64,000 nt of DNA from Jeotgalicoccus coquinae (GCF_014207425.1 NZ_JACHFF010000002.1:124001-188000), one strand, 5' to 3'. Positions 25,336 through 34,753 are shown, counted from the first letter of the stretch. Numbers and translations: made by a program. The notes: a model not told the origin generated them from the sequence alone.

Positions 25336-26697
25336 ATGTCGATACAGTCTAAAGTTGAAAAACAACGCGAATATTTCTATAAGAATCATACAAAATCCGT
25401 CAGTTTCCGCATTCGTCAGTTAAAGAAACTGAAAAGTGCCATTCAGACCAACGAGAAAATGATTCTGGAGGCTGTCTATAAAGACCTTGGAAAATCCAAA
25501 GCTGAAGCTTATATGACAGAACTTGGTATTGTTTATAAAGAATTTGATTACGTCATTAAAAATTTACGAAGCTGGAGTTCGCCTGAAAAAGTTTCAGGTT
25601 CAATGATGAGCTTCCCGGCGAAGAACTATATATACCGTGATCCATACGGAGTCGTACTTATTTTATCTCCGTGGAACTATCCATTTAATTTAACGATGAT
25701 GCCTTTAATCGGTGCAATTGCAGGCGGTAACTGCGCAATCGTTAAACCTTCCGAAACAAGTCCGCATACAGCTGCGATTATCGAAAAGATATTAAATTAT
25801 ACTTTCAGCGATGAGTATGTATACTGTGCACCCGCGGACACACCTCATGATGAAGTGAATGAGCAGCAGTACGACTATATTTTCTTTACAGGCAGTACGA
25901 ATGTCGGCAAGGAAATTATGAGTATAGCGAGCAAAACACTTACACCTGTCACACTGGAACTCGGCGGTAAGAGTCCTGCTGTAGTCGATGAAACTGCAAA
26001 TATCGATGTTGCAGTTAAACGTATCGCCTGGGGTAAATTCGTTAACGCCGGACAGACATGCGTCGCACCCGACCATGTGATTATTCACAGTTCAAAGAAG
26101 CAGGAGTTTATCGACCGGATGCTTGCTGAAATTGAAGAGCGCTACAGCAATGCGGTCCACAGAGATGACTATCCTAAAATTATTAATGAAAAGCACTTTA
26201 AACGCTTATCAGGTCTGCTCGAGAATGAAATGGTGCTTGGCGGCAGCTTAAATGCACATGAACAAAAAATTGCACCGGCACTGATTCCCGACAGCACATT
26301 TGATTCGCCATCCATGGAAGAAGAAATCTTCGGACCCATACTGCCAATCATTACGTATGATAATCTTCAAGATCTGATTGTGCATCAGCAGACACTTCCT
26401 AAACCGCTTGCATTCTATATCTTCTCTGAAAATGAACGCAATACCGATACACTGCTGTCCAGACTGTCCTTCGGCGGCGGCTGTGTGAATGATACACTGA
26501 TGCATCTGTCACATCATGACATGCCGTTTGGCGGCGTCGGTGCCAGCGGCATGGGACATTATCACGGTAAATATTCTTTCGATACATTTACTCATAAAAA
26601 GAGTGTCGTAAAAAACAGCACCGCAATTGATATCCCGGTGCGCTATGCACCATTCAACGAAGCAAAAACCAAGCTATTCAGAAAGTTTTTAAGTTAG
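25336..26697 (+). CDS. Aldehyde dehydrogenase (class 3-like, YwdH/AldH type)
   Basis: A 453-residue NAD(P)-dependent aldehyde dehydrogenase. The short length and the motif order YIYRDPYGVVLILSPWNYP, FFTGSTNVGK, LELGGKSP (catalytic Glu) and FVNAGQTCVAPD (catalytic Cys) are those of the class 3 family, which oxidises medium- and long-chain aldehydes, including lipid-peroxidation products. Start after TTTGAGAGGAG. It is divergent from the osmoprotectant importer. Betaine aldehyde dehydrogenase activity is less likely, because those enzymes are about 490 residues and of another class. Confidence 0.88.
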   Translation: MSIQSKVEKQREYFYKNHTKSVSFRIRQLKKLKSAIQTNEKMILEAVYKDLGKSKAEAYMTELGIVYKEFDYVIKNLRSWSSPEKVSGSMMSFPAKNYIYRDPYGVVLILSPWNYPFNLTMMPLIGAIAGGNCAIVKPSETSPHTAAIIEKILNYTFSDEYVYCAPADTPHDEVNEQQYDYIFFTGSTNVGKEIMSIASKTLTPVTLELGGKSPAVVDETANIDVAVKRIAWGKFVNAGQTCVAPDHVIIHSSKKQEFIDRMLAEIEERYSNAVHRDDYPKIINEKHFKRLSGLLENEMVLGGSLNAHEQKIAPALIPDSTFDSPSMEEEIFGPILPIITYDNLQDLIVHQQTLPKPLAFYIFSENERNTDTLLSRLSFGGGCVNDTLMHLSHHDMPFGGVGASGMGHYHGKYSFDTFTHKKSVVKNSTAIDIPVRYAPFNEAKTKLFRKFLS

Positions 26698-26733
26698 ACT
26701 GAACATAACAACAAATATAAGGAGTGTATGCAA

Positions 26734-27399
26734 ATGAGTATTTTAGTAATCGGAGCAAACGGCGGGGTTGGAACACACCTTGTACAGCAGCTGAAAGACA
26801 ATAAAGTGGATTTTACAGCAGGTGTGCGTATAGAAGAACAGGCTTCGGCTCTTAAAAATAAAGATGTTAAAGCACTGTTAATCGATGTTGCGAATGATTC
26901 TATTGAAGAAATGGCAGAGAAAATGACAGACTTTGAACAGGTTGTCTTTTCCGTAGGATCAGGCGGCAGCACTGGTGCAGACCAGACGATTATCGTTGAC
27001 CTTGACGGTGCAGTCAAAGCAATTGATGCCAGTAAACAGGCCGGCGTTGAGCATTTCGTTATGGTATCAACATGGGATTCCAGAAGAGAGGCATTCGATA
27101 CCCCGGAAGCAGAACAGCTTAAGCCGTATACGATTGCGAAGCATCATGCAGATGTCCACTTAAGAAACTCAGGACTGACTCACACAATTGTTCACCCGGG
27201 TATACTGACTGATGAAGCCGGTTCAGGTAAAGTCGACATCGATTTATACTTTGACGGTATTAAAGATGTTGCACGTGAAAACGTGGCACACGTCCTTTAC
27301 GAAGTGGTTACGAATAAAGACAACCGCGGCAAAGAACTTCAGGTATTGGATGGCAGCACTGCTGCAGCCGAAGCAGTTAAAAACTTTAACAATAAATAA
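26734..27399 (+). CDS. NAD(P)-binding protein, atypical SDR (NmrA/YwnB-like)
   Basis: A 221-residue Rossmann-fold protein of the SDR_a5 type, starting ILVIGANGGVGTHLVQQL; a YTIAKHHAD motif stands in place of the usual YxxxK. The ATG at 26734 is preferred to 26728 since it sits nine bases after AAGGAG. Members are putative NAD(P)-dependent epimerases or flavin reductase-like proteins with redox-sensor roles. It follows the aldehyde dehydrogenase by 36 bases and ends at a very strong terminator, so the two are probably an operon. Confidence 0.82.
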   Translation: MSILVIGANGGVGTHLVQQLKDNKVDFTAGVRIEEQASALKNKDVKALLIDVANDSIEEMAEKMTDFEQVVFSVGSGGSTGADQTIIVDLDGAVKAIDASKQAGVEHFVMVSTWDSRREAFDTPEAEQLKPYTIAKHHADVHLRNSGLTHTIVHPGILTDEAGSGKVDIDLYFDGIKDVARENVAHVLYEVVTNKDNRGKELQVLDGSTAAAEAVKNFNNK

Positions 27400-27404
27400 T
27401 GATA

Positions 27405-27442
27405 TAGAAAGGCAGAAATCCGATTGGATTTCTGCCTTTCTA
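27405..27442. terminator. Bidirectional terminator
   Basis: A perfect 16-bp stem, AGAAAGGCAGAAATCC with its complement, around GATT, lies between convergent genes. Confidence 0.9.
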
Positions 27443-27447
27443 TATTT

Positions 27448-28857
27448 TTATGACCATCCTGTAATTTGTGCAATTGTTAATGCACCTAAAGAAATAAACA
27501 TGAAGATTAAGAACAGCGGGAAGAAGAATTTAATCCACTTATGCCATTCCACTCCTGCAAGTGCCAGTGCAGCCATAAAGTATCCGCTTGTCGGATACAG
27601 TACGTGTGCAAATCCATCTCCAAGCTGGAACGCAAGCACCGCTGTCTGGCGTGTAACATTTACCATATCAGCGAGCGGCGCCATAATCGGCATTGTTACT
27701 AATGCCTGACCTGATCCTGACGGAATAACGAAGTTAATAATTAACTGTACAAAGTACATACCTGCTGCAGCAAGTACCGGCGGCAGTTCACCGACCATAC
27801 TTCCAAGTCCGTTAACAATCGTATCCATGACCTGTCCGTCTTCAAGAATAACAGCAATGGAACGTGCCAGTCCGACGATAATTGCACCCATCAATACTTC
27901 TCTGAAGCCTTTAGTAAATGCTTCGCTGATTCGCGTTAAATTCAGTCCCGACACAAGACCGACGGTAATACCCATAATAATGAACAGTCCTGCCATTTCA
28001 ATCATAAACCAGTCGAGCTGTATTACGCCGAAGATTAAAATACCAAAGAATACCAATACCATTAATGCTCCGGCAATCTGGCGTCCTGTCGCTTTCAGCG
28101 GCTCCTGGTCGCCGATTGAAGTATATTCGCTGCGCTTTTGTGCATCTTCTTCATAAACGAGACTCGCTTCCGGATTTTTCTGTACTTTTCGTGCATAGCG
28201 CATTACGAACAGAATCGTTACTGCAAGAACGATAAAGAATAATACCAGTCTGAAACCGAGTCCTGAGAACGTCGGGATTTCAGAAATTGTCTGTGCAAGC
28301 CCTGTATTTACCGGATTTAACACCCCGACTGTATAACCGATTACCGTTCCGCAGAGTGCGACTGCGGCGGCGGTCATCGAGTCATATCCAAGCGCGATAA
28401 TTAACGGAATAATTACCGGGATATATACGAGGGATAATTCCGCAGTACCAATCAGTGTTGCGATAGATGCAAAGACTGTAATCAGTACCGGAATAACCAG
28501 AATACTTTTCTTCGAAAATTTACGCGCCATTTTATCAACAGCGATTTCTATAATGCCGCTCTCACGCAGCACCATGAACATACCCCCGATAATCAGCGTG
28601 AAGAATACCACTTCACCGGCATCGACAAGTCCGCGCGGAATTGCTGTTATAAATTCAGTTATGCCTGTAGGAGATGATTCAAGGTATGTAAATGATTCCG
28701 GGTCTACTGCTGCACGGCCATTTTCCAATTCAACACGGTCGAATTCACCAGCCGGAATTAAATAAGTTGCAGCTGCTGCAACGATACCGAATACAAATAA
28801 AATTACATAGATATGCGGCATTTTAAATCCGTTTTTCTTTTTCTGATCGCTGCTCAT
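27448..28857 (-). CDS. YfcC-family membrane carrier (second copy)
   Basis: A 469-residue paralog of the carrier at 5667-7067. It shares FKMPHIYVILFVFGIVAAAATYLIPAG in its first helix, GTAELSLVYIPVIIPLI, NFVIPSGSGQALVTMPIMAPL and AFQLGDGFAHVLYPTSGYFMAALALA. Differences in the substrate loops (NPVNTGLAQTISE versus APANLGTAQTIAE) suggest related but distinct substrates. It is monocistronic, with a terminator cluster at its end. As with the other copy, C4-dicarboxylates, amino acids or dipeptides are candidates only. Confidence 0.8.
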   Translation of the reverse strand: MSSDQKKKNGFKMPHIYVILFVFGIVAAAATYLIPAGEFDRVELENGRAAVDPESFTYLESSPTGITEFITAIPRGLVDAGEVVFFTLIIGGMFMVLRESGIIEIAVDKMARKFSKKSILVIPVLITVFASIATLIGTAELSLVYIPVIIPLIIALGYDSMTAAAVALCGTVIGYTVGVLNPVNTGLAQTISEIPTFSGLGFRLVLFFIVLAVTILFVMRYARKVQKNPEASLVYEEDAQKRSEYTSIGDQEPLKATGRQIAGALMVLVFFGILIFGVIQLDWFMIEMAGLFIIMGITVGLVSGLNLTRISEAFTKGFREVLMGAIIVGLARSIAVILEDGQVMDTIVNGLGSMVGELPPVLAAAGMYFVQLIINFVIPSGSGQALVTMPIMAPLADMVNVTRQTAVLAFQLGDGFAHVLYPTSGYFMAALALAGVEWHKWIKFFFPLFLIFMFISLGALTIAQITGWS

Positions 28858-28929
28858 ATGTAAACTCCCCTTTTTTATTTTTCATTGTAACTCATATAAA
28901 CGCTGTCTAAAAGTGCTAAGATGGATAAA

Positions 28930-28955
28930 AAAAGATGGGTCTATGACCCATCTTT
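28930..28955. terminator. Terminator after hrtA
   Basis: AAAGATGGGTC pairs perfectly with GACCCATCTTT around TAT, just after the hrtA stop on the minus strand. Confidence 0.85.
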
Positions 28956-28956
28956 T

Positions 28957-29637
28957 CTAAGATTCGATAATTTTCCCGTCTTTCATCTCCACAATACGTT
29001 CTGCGTATTCCAGCATATCGTTATCATGAGTAACCATCAGCACTGTAATATTTAATTCGCGTGCAAGTTTTTCGATTAATTCCATTACTTCGATGGATCG
29101 TTTTGAATCAAGACTTGCCGTCGGTTCATCGGCAAACAGTATTTCAGGCTCATGGATAATTGCACGGGCAATAGCCACACGTTGTTTTTCCCCGCCCGAT
29201 AAACTTTCAGGGTAGCTGTCTTTGTGATTCCACATATCGACAGTCTTCAGAGCATCTTCAATACGTGCTGCTCTCGATTTTTTAGACCATTTTGTCTCAG
29301 CAGTATCAAGCATCAGCTCCAGCTGTTCTCTTACAGTAAGGAATGGTACAAGGTGAGCGTGCTGAAAGACAAAACCGAAATATTTCGCTCTGATTTCACG
29401 TATTCCTTCGGCATTCATTGCCGACATGTTCTGCCCGCCGAATGTAATTGAGCCGCTGCTTAAATCCTGCAGCCCCGCCGCAATTGTTAAAAGCGTACTT
29501 TTACCCGAGCCGGACGCACCGACCAGTGCAGTCAGTTCTCCCCTTTTCAGCTCAAGATTGATACCTTTTAAAATCTGCTCTTTCGTACTGCCGTGTTTAA
29601 ATTCTTTCTTTATATCTTCCAATTGGAATAAACTCAT
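28957..29637 (-). CDS. hrtA: Heme efflux ABC transporter ATPase HrtA
   Basis: A 226-residue MacB/LolD-type ATPase: Walker A GASGSGKST (about 37-45), Q-loop FQHAHLVPF, signature LSGGEKQRVAIARA, Walker B ILFADEPTASLD. With the adjacent FtsX-like permease and the HssRS two-component genes upstream it corresponds to HrtA, which powers removal of toxic heme from the membrane. It starts one base after the hrtB stop region. By itself the ATPase could not be told from other LolD-type proteins; context and the HssR box make the call. Confidence 0.88.
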   Translation of the reverse strand: MSLFQLEDIKKEFKHGSTKEQILKGINLELKRGELTALVGASGSGKSTLLTIAAGLQDLSSGSITFGGQNMSAMNAEGIREIRAKYFGFVFQHAHLVPFLTVREQLELMLDTAETKWSKKSRAARIEDALKTVDMWNHKDSYPESLSGGEKQRVAIARAIIHEPEILFADEPTASLDSKRSIEVMELIEKLARELNITVLMVTHDNDMLEYAERIVEMKDGKIIES

Positions 29638-29638
29638 T

Positions 29639-30667
29639 TTATGCGCCTCCCTGGTTAATTGCCTGCATCGGTTCTACCTGTTTAATCTGAATACCTGACA
29701 GCGTTGCACCAATGAAACCGATAATCATGAATGCACCTGATGACAGCAGCACCATACCCGCTGTTAAATGAAACGGCATACCGCTTGGTGCAAACATATT
29801 GAATAACTGGCTGATACCCGCCGCTGACAGCAGCGAAATAATTGTGATGATAAACATCTGGGCCCACATCATCTTAAACAGCGTAAATGTTTTCACGCCG
29901 ATTGCTTTTAAAATACCGAAAGTACCGAGTTTCTGGACGTTAATCATATAGAAGAATATTGCAAATAACATTCCGCTGATTACGTAAAGGAATATAATAA
30001 TCATGTTCAGTGACATCTGTTCCGCGCTGTAGCTTGGAATGGTATTTAAAAAGTCTCCGTTATTAAAGTGTGAAAGTTCATCGACCGGCTCTCCTGCCGT
30101 TTCAGTAAATGCCAGCTGGAATGTATCCGTTTTGTACATCTCAAAGAAATCTTCACTGTTAATAAATCCAACCGGTGAGTGACTGTATTTTTCCTGTTCA
30201 GCAAATCCTGTAATGGTCAGGTCTTTGTCCATCAGGCTTGTTGAAACAGTATCTCCTATTTCAAATCCTTCTTCCTGGAATGACTGATCCACTACAATTT
30301 CACCGGGAGCTGTTTCCGGGAACATTTCCGCGTCTTCAGCGCTCACATATGCCAGACTGTGTTTTTTATCTTCATTATCCTGGAACTCACCCATTTGAAT
30401 TGAGAATAATGTCACATCCGGGTCAATATCTTTAAGTTCTTCGATCTGCTCATCTGCCAGTGCCGAGAAACTGTGATTCTCTTCTGCACTCTCTTCCATA
30501 TAAAACGTACCGTCCGGCATATTTTTAATTAATGCTGCGTTGTCCTGTGATAAACCATTCGCCAGTCCCGAGATACTTAATGTTAAAAGACTGATTAAAA
30601 ATATAATCGATCCGAGAATCGTGTAACGCAGTTTGTACTTCTTCATTTCTTTCCATGCCATTTTCAT
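29639..30667 (-). CDS. hrtB: Heme efflux ABC transporter permease HrtB
   Basis: A 342-residue FtsX-like permease: one N-terminal helix (about 16-38), a large extracellular domain (about 40-220) and three helices after it. The opening MKMAWKEMKKYKLRYTILG and SISGLANGLSQDN closely follow staphylococcal HrtB. ATG 30667 is chosen because GAGGAGG lies seven bases upstream; a longer frame to 30691 would start within the leader. HrtB takes heme from the membrane and exports it with HrtA. Confidence 0.88.
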   Translation of the reverse strand: MKMAWKEMKKYKLRYTILGSIIFLISLLTLSISGLANGLSQDNAALIKNMPDGTFYMEESAEENHSFSALADEQIEELKDIDPDVTLFSIQMGEFQDNEDKKHSLAYVSAEDAEMFPETAPGEIVVDQSFQEEGFEIGDTVSTSLMDKDLTITGFAEQEKYSHSPVGFINSEDFFEMYKTDTFQLAFTETAGEPVDELSHFNNGDFLNTIPSYSAEQMSLNMIIIFLYVISGMLFAIFFYMINVQKLGTFGILKAIGVKTFTLFKMMWAQMFIITIISLLSAAGISQLFNMFAPSGMPFHLTAGMVLLSSGAFMIIGFIGATLSGIQIKQVEPMQAINQGGA

Positions 30668-30715
30668 TAAAAAATCCTCCTCGTAAATCATCTGTAAGTC
30701 ATACTCTACATACGG

Positions 30716-30735
30716 AATATGAACTCACTGTGAAC
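30716..30735 (-). promoter_or_regulatory. HssR-binding direct repeat upstream of hrtBA
   Basis: On the minus strand GTTCACAGT-GA-GTTCATATT is a direct repeat with a 2-base spacer, the arrangement reported for the HssR box of Staphylococcus aureus (GTTCATATT-N2-GTTCATATT). The second half-site is identical; the first differs at three positions. It lies between hssS and hrtB, giving hrtBA its own heme-inducible promoter although the genes are collinear. Confidence 0.8.
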
Positions 30736-30750
30736 GAGGAGGAAAAAATA

Positions 30751-32136
30751 TTATTCTTCTGTATCAACCGGCAGTCTGACTGTAAATACAGTGCCGTTTT
30801 CGCTGCTTCTGACATTAATTGAACCGTTATGCAGTTCAAGAATCTTTTTAACGATGGACAGGCCGAGGCCCGTGCCGCCGACACTGCTCGTACGCGCAGT
30901 ATCCACGCGGTAAAATCTGTCGAATATTTTATCGATGCTTACAGTATCAATACCTTCACCGGTATCACTGATTCTGATTACAGTATGTGCTTTATAGCGG
31001 GTCATCTCTATATCGATGCTTCCCGCATCGCCGTTATATTTAACAGCGTTCGACAGCAGATTATCCCATACCGTGTTCATCAATGCTTTGTCCGCCATAA
31101 TTTCAGTATCCTGAAGTTTATGCGACAGCATCAGACCTTTTTCGTTAATCTTCCATTCGTATACTTTAATCAGACGTTCCAGCTGTTCTCTTAAATTATA
31201 AGATTCCTTCCGGAGCAAATAATCTTCATGATCAATGGAAGATAAAATAAGCAGCTGTTCTGTCATCGTCGACAGCCTGTCTATTTCAAAATCCACTGTT
31301 TCCGTATATTCACTGCGTTCTGCTGCCGTGAGCGGTTTATTCAACAGCTTGTTGTAGCCTTTAATACTCGACAGCGGAGATTGAATATCGTGAGAGATAT
31401 TAGAAATAAAGTCTTTCTGAATTTTATCGCTGTATTCAATCTGTCTTGACATTCTGGCAAAGTTAGACGACAGCTCGCCGAGTTCATCTCTGCGGTTCGT
31501 ATCGAGGTCATGCACTGAGTAGTCGCCTGCAGCAAGCAGTTTCGTCGCTTCACTGAGTTTCGTCACCGGCTTAATCAGGAAATGCGCACTGATAAATACC
31601 AGTACGATACTTAAAATAACAGTCAGCATAAATAAAAGCCCAAATAGAAGATGCATCTCGTTAAATAAAAGATTGATATCCGGACGCATGAATAATGCAT
31701 ATGATATGCCGTCGTGTTCAACCGGTACACCGATAGTATTACTCAGCTCATTGGCAAAAAAACCGGTCACAAATATTTCCGCTTCAAAATTTGCCATGCC
31801 GTGATATATTTTGCCGTTAAGCACACTGCCGACAACATCCGATGAAAGATTGTGATTATTAAAATCTGCTCCAAAAAATTGTTCATTATTATTACCGTCA
31901 GCTAAATACATCTGATAGCCTGCATCCGCAATCGTTGTTAAGTATTCTTCCAGACTGACTTTGGGATTAGCTTCTATAAATGAGGCGACTTCCGTCGCAA
32001 TCTCTGTATTTTTTTCATCATTGCTGTCTTTTAAATTGTATTGGTAATAAGCATTTGATACGACAAAAGCGATAAAGAAACTAAGTATCATTATGCCGAG
32101 CGTCATAACGACAAATTTTACGTATAATGATTTCAT
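30751..32136 (-). CDS. hssS: Heme sensor histidine kinase HssS
   Basis: A 461-residue kinase: helix 1 (about 7-29), extracellular sensor domain (30-160), helix 2 (about 163-185), HAMP (about 185-238), and a kinase core with the phosphoacceptor in SNISHDIQSPL. That His is residue 249, the same number as in S. aureus HssS. The sensor region keeps FVTGFF and ALFMRPDI, the latter with the arginine implicated in heme sensing. ATP-binding N, G1 and G2 boxes (DNLLSNAVKYN, DTGEGID, GTGLGLSIVKK) are intact. It overlaps hssR by four bases. Confidence 0.92.
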   Translation of the reverse strand: MKSLYVKFVVMTLGIMILSFFIAFVVSNAYYQYNLKDSNDEKNTEIATEVASFIEANPKVSLEEYLTTIADAGYQMYLADGNNNEQFFGADFNNHNLSSDVVGSVLNGKIYHGMANFEAEIFVTGFFANELSNTIGVPVEHDGISYALFMRPDINLLFNEMHLLFGLLFMLTVILSIVLVFISAHFLIKPVTKLSEATKLLAAGDYSVHDLDTNRRDELGELSSNFARMSRQIEYSDKIQKDFISNISHDIQSPLSSIKGYNKLLNKPLTAAERSEYTETVDFEIDRLSTMTEQLLILSSIDHEDYLLRKESYNLREQLERLIKVYEWKINEKGLMLSHKLQDTEIMADKALMNTVWDNLLSNAVKYNGDAGSIDIEMTRYKAHTVIRISDTGEGIDTVSIDKIFDRFYRVDTARTSSVGGTGLGLSIVKKILELHNGSINVRSSENGTVFTVRLPVDTEE

Positions 32137-32810
32137 TGCTGCGGCTCCAGGAAATAGCCGACGCCGCGTACTGTTTTAATCGAAAAATCTGATGTCAATT
32201 TTGTAAAACGAGTTCTGAGCCGCTTAATATGAACGTCGACAGTACGCTCGTCTCCTTCATAAAATACGCCCCATATCTGCTCAATCAGCTGCTCTCTTGA
32301 AAAAACCTGGCCCGGATGATCAGCCAGCAGCTGCAGCAGTTCGAATTCTTTTAACGGCAGCATATATGTTTTATCTTCAATTTCGACAGTATAGTTTTCA
32401 GGATAAATGCTGACATTGCCGATACGTATAGCATCAGATGGTCCTTCTGCTTTATAACGGCGCAGCAGTGCCTCTATTCTGAAAATCAGTTCTTTAGGTT
32501 CGAACGGTTTGACGAGATAGTCATCCGTGCCTGCTTTAAAGCCCTCTGCTTTATCATCAATATGACTTTTCGCCGTTAACATAATTACAGGAATATCATA
32601 TTCTTCCCGGATTGCTTTCGTCAGTTCCAGTCCGCCCATATACGGCATCATTACGTCGACCACCGCCAGAGAGCACGGTGATTCTTTTAAGCGTTCGAGC
32701 GCCTGTCTGCCGTCGTTTGCAGCAGCAACCCGATAGCCGGACTCAGTTAAATTCAGCGTTAAAAATTTTACAATATTCGGATCGTCATCAACGACTAATA
32801 TTCTCTCCAT
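32133..32810 (-). CDS. hssR: Heme response regulator HssR
   Basis: A 225-residue OmpR-family regulator. ATG 32810, with GAGGAGGAG upstream, places the phosphoacceptor aspartate at residue 52 (LAVVDVMMPYMGG), identical to S. aureus HssR. The receiver continues with GTDDYLVKPFEPKELIFRI, and the winged helix with WGVFYEGDERTVDVHIKRLR matches HssR closely. It should bind the direct repeat before hrtB. In S. aureus hssRS and hrtAB are divergent; here all four genes read in one direction. Confidence 0.92.
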   Translation of the reverse strand: MERILVVDDDPNIVKFLTLNLTESGYRVAAANDGRQALERLKESPCSLAVVDVMMPYMGGLELTKAIREEYDIPVIMLTAKSHIDDKAEGFKAGTDDYLVKPFEPKELIFRIEALLRRYKAEGPSDAIRIGNVSIYPENYTVEIEDKTYMLPLKEFELLQLLADHPGQVFSREQLIEQIWGVFYEGDERTVDVHIKRLRTRFTKLTSDFSIKTVRGVGYFLEPQQ

Positions 32811-32840
32811 ACCGCTCCTCCTCAAATTGTTATTATTCGC

Positions 32841-32870
32841 ATTATATCATCAAAAGTACATACTCTTTAA
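32841..32870 (-). promoter_or_regulatory. Putative hssRS promoter
   Basis: On the minus strand TTAAAG, 18 bases and TATAAT (with TGA before it as a near extended -10) precede hssR by about 30 bases. No second HssR repeat is seen here. Confidence 0.5.
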
Positions 32871-32942
32871 CAGCATTTTATATACAAAACTATACGTATT
32901 GTCCATAATTAACATGTAGATTACTTATTGGGGGATATTAAA

Positions 32943-34277
32943 ATGAAAAAGCAAATTCGGCCATTAATTTGGCGCTGGCATTTATTTGCCGGATTAATTC
33001 TCGCTCCTTTTCTTATAATTATTTCGATTACCGGTGCGATTTACCTGTTCAAAGCGGATATCGAAGAATACATATATAAAGATTATTATAATATTGAAGC
33101 TGAAAGTAAGCAGCTTCCGCCGAGCGACCTTGCTTTTACTGCTGCAAATAGTATCGAAGGCGGAGAAGTTGTACGATACCGGCCGGGAGAAAATGATACC
33201 CGGTCAGTTGAAGTGGGAGTTACTGACAGCAGCGGTGAATCTTTCACTGTATTCTTAAACCCGTACAACCGGGAAGTACTCGGCATTATAAACGACAGCA
33301 CCCGTCCGATGGAAATTCTTGCCGCACTTCACAGTGAACTTAAAGCCGGTACTTTTGGAGACCGCATCGTAGAACTGGTGGCCTGCTGGACAATTATCAT
33401 GCTGATTTCCGGTTTGTTTTTATGGTTTCCGGGAACAAAAGAGAAAATTAAAGGCGTATTTACTGTAAGATTCAATAAAAACGCACGTATTACAAGGCGG
33501 GATCTTCATGCTGTACCTGCCTTTTGGATATCCGGCGGACTCTTATTCTTCCTGCTGTCCGGAATGCTGTGGACAGGTTTTTGGGGGAATGGCGTACAAC
33601 AGCTCGTTACTGCTTCCGGAACAGGATACCCGCCATCCATATGGGCAGGCCCGGCACCGGAATCAGATATTGTTGCCGAAGACATCGCAGATGTTTCCTG
33701 GGCCGCCGAAAAAATGCCTGTTGCTGATTCTGATTCTTCTTCAGGTTTCAAACAAATATCGATAGATAATGTCGTCAAAACAGCTGAACAGGCTGATATA
33801 CATCCCTCGTATGATATCTTTTATCCCGGTACACCGGAAGGCGTATTTACACTGTCTGTGTTTCCTCCAAAAGCACAGGATGAAGCGACGATACATATTG
33901 ATCAGCATACGGGCTCTGTTATAGCTGATTACCGTTATGACAACTACGGTCCCCTCGGTAAAGCAATGGCTCTTGCAATTACAATTCATAAAGGACTCGA
34001 GTTCGGGATCTTCAATCAGCTTGCCGGATTAATTATTTGTATCGGGTTGATTGGAATGGTCATTACAGGTGTTTACATGTGGTGGAAACGTAAACCTGAA
34101 GGCCGGAGCGGTGCACCGAAAGCGAAAAGTATTACTGAATTCAAAGGCGTTTTTATTACCTTGATTATTCTTGGTATTATTTTTCCGCTCGTCGGGATAT
34201 CACTTATTGTAATATTTATTCTGGACCGACTGATTATCCGGAAAAACGATAAATTACGCCGCTGGCTGAATTACTAA
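32943..34277 (+). CDS. PepSY-associated transmembrane protein (PepSY_TM)
   Basis: A 444-residue membrane protein starting MKKQIRPLIWRWHLFAGLILAPFLIIISITG, the hallmark of the PepSY_TM family, with further helices near residues 135-160, 195-215, 355-380 and 405-430. Two PepSY-like periplasmic regions (about 50-110 and 285-340, the latter with IHIDQHTGSVIADYRY) and the conserved RDLHAVPAFW motif are present. ATG 32943 follows GGGGGAT; the upstream TTG is poorer. Family members are linked to iron or copper acquisition and reductase functions. It forms an operon with the downstream YtkA-like lipoprotein and is divergent from hssRS. Confidence 0.82.
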   Translation: MKKQIRPLIWRWHLFAGLILAPFLIIISITGAIYLFKADIEEYIYKDYYNIEAESKQLPPSDLAFTAANSIEGGEVVRYRPGENDTRSVEVGVTDSSGESFTVFLNPYNREVLGIINDSTRPMEILAALHSELKAGTFGDRIVELVACWTIIMLISGLFLWFPGTKEKIKGVFTVRFNKNARITRRDLHAVPAFWISGGLLFFLLSGMLWTGFWGNGVQQLVTASGTGYPPSIWAGPAPESDIVAEDIADVSWAAEKMPVADSDSSSGFKQISIDNVVKTAEQADIHPSYDIFYPGTPEGVFTLSVFPPKAQDEATIHIDQHTGSVIADYRYDNYGPLGKAMALAITIHKGLEFGIFNQLAGLIICIGLIGMVITGVYMWWKRKPEGRSGAPKAKSITEFKGVFITLIILGIIFPLVGISLIVIFILDRLIIRKNDKLRRWLNY

Positions 34278-34288
34278 GGAGAGATGGC

Positions 34289-34753
34289 ATGTATAAACAT
34301 TTATTATTAACCGCTTCCGTTCTTTTCCTTTGCGGCTGCAGTATCCTCAGCAGTGAAACTCATAATAAGTATAACGATATTCCTCAGACTGATATCGTTA
34401 TAGATACTGAAAGCATCGACAGCCCGGGGGAAGCCGAACGGCTGACAATTCATGTTTTGGAAGACGGTAAACCTGTGGATAATGCTGATATTACTCTGTT
34501 GATGAGAGCGGCAAAAGAAGCTGAGGTATGGAATGAAGAGTACGATGTTTCTCATGAAGCTGACGGAAAATATACTGCTGAATTAAAGATTCCCCGGGAT
34601 GGACTGTATCTGGTCACCGCACATATTAAGAGTGATAATATCGATGCGATACCGACTAAGTATTTTACTGTAGGGGAACTTGATATGTTCGAAGAAGTAT
34701 TTCTTCAGGAGTTCCGGAATGACGGAGAAGTTCATTCCCACAGTCACCATTAA
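34289..34753 (+). CDS. YtkA/FixH-like lipoprotein
   Basis: A 154-residue lipoprotein with signal peptide and lipobox LCGC (Cys near 17), an Ig-like YtkA domain (about 35-135: LTIHVLEDGKPVDNADITLLM through GLYLVTAHIKSD), and a His-rich C-terminus HSHSHH that could bind metal. YtkA/FixH-like domains are associated with copper and cytochrome oxidase biogenesis. It is 11 bases downstream of the PepSY_TM gene, so the pair may handle a metal or heme at the membrane surface; this is inference. Confidence 0.75.
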   Translation: MYKHLLLTASVLFLCGCSILSSETHNKYNDIPQTDIVIDTESIDSPGEAERLTIHVLEDGKPVDNADITLLMRAAKEAEVWNEEYDVSHEADGKYTAELKIPRDGLYLVTAHIKSDNIDAIPTKYFTVGELDMFEEVFLQEFRNDGEVHSHSHH

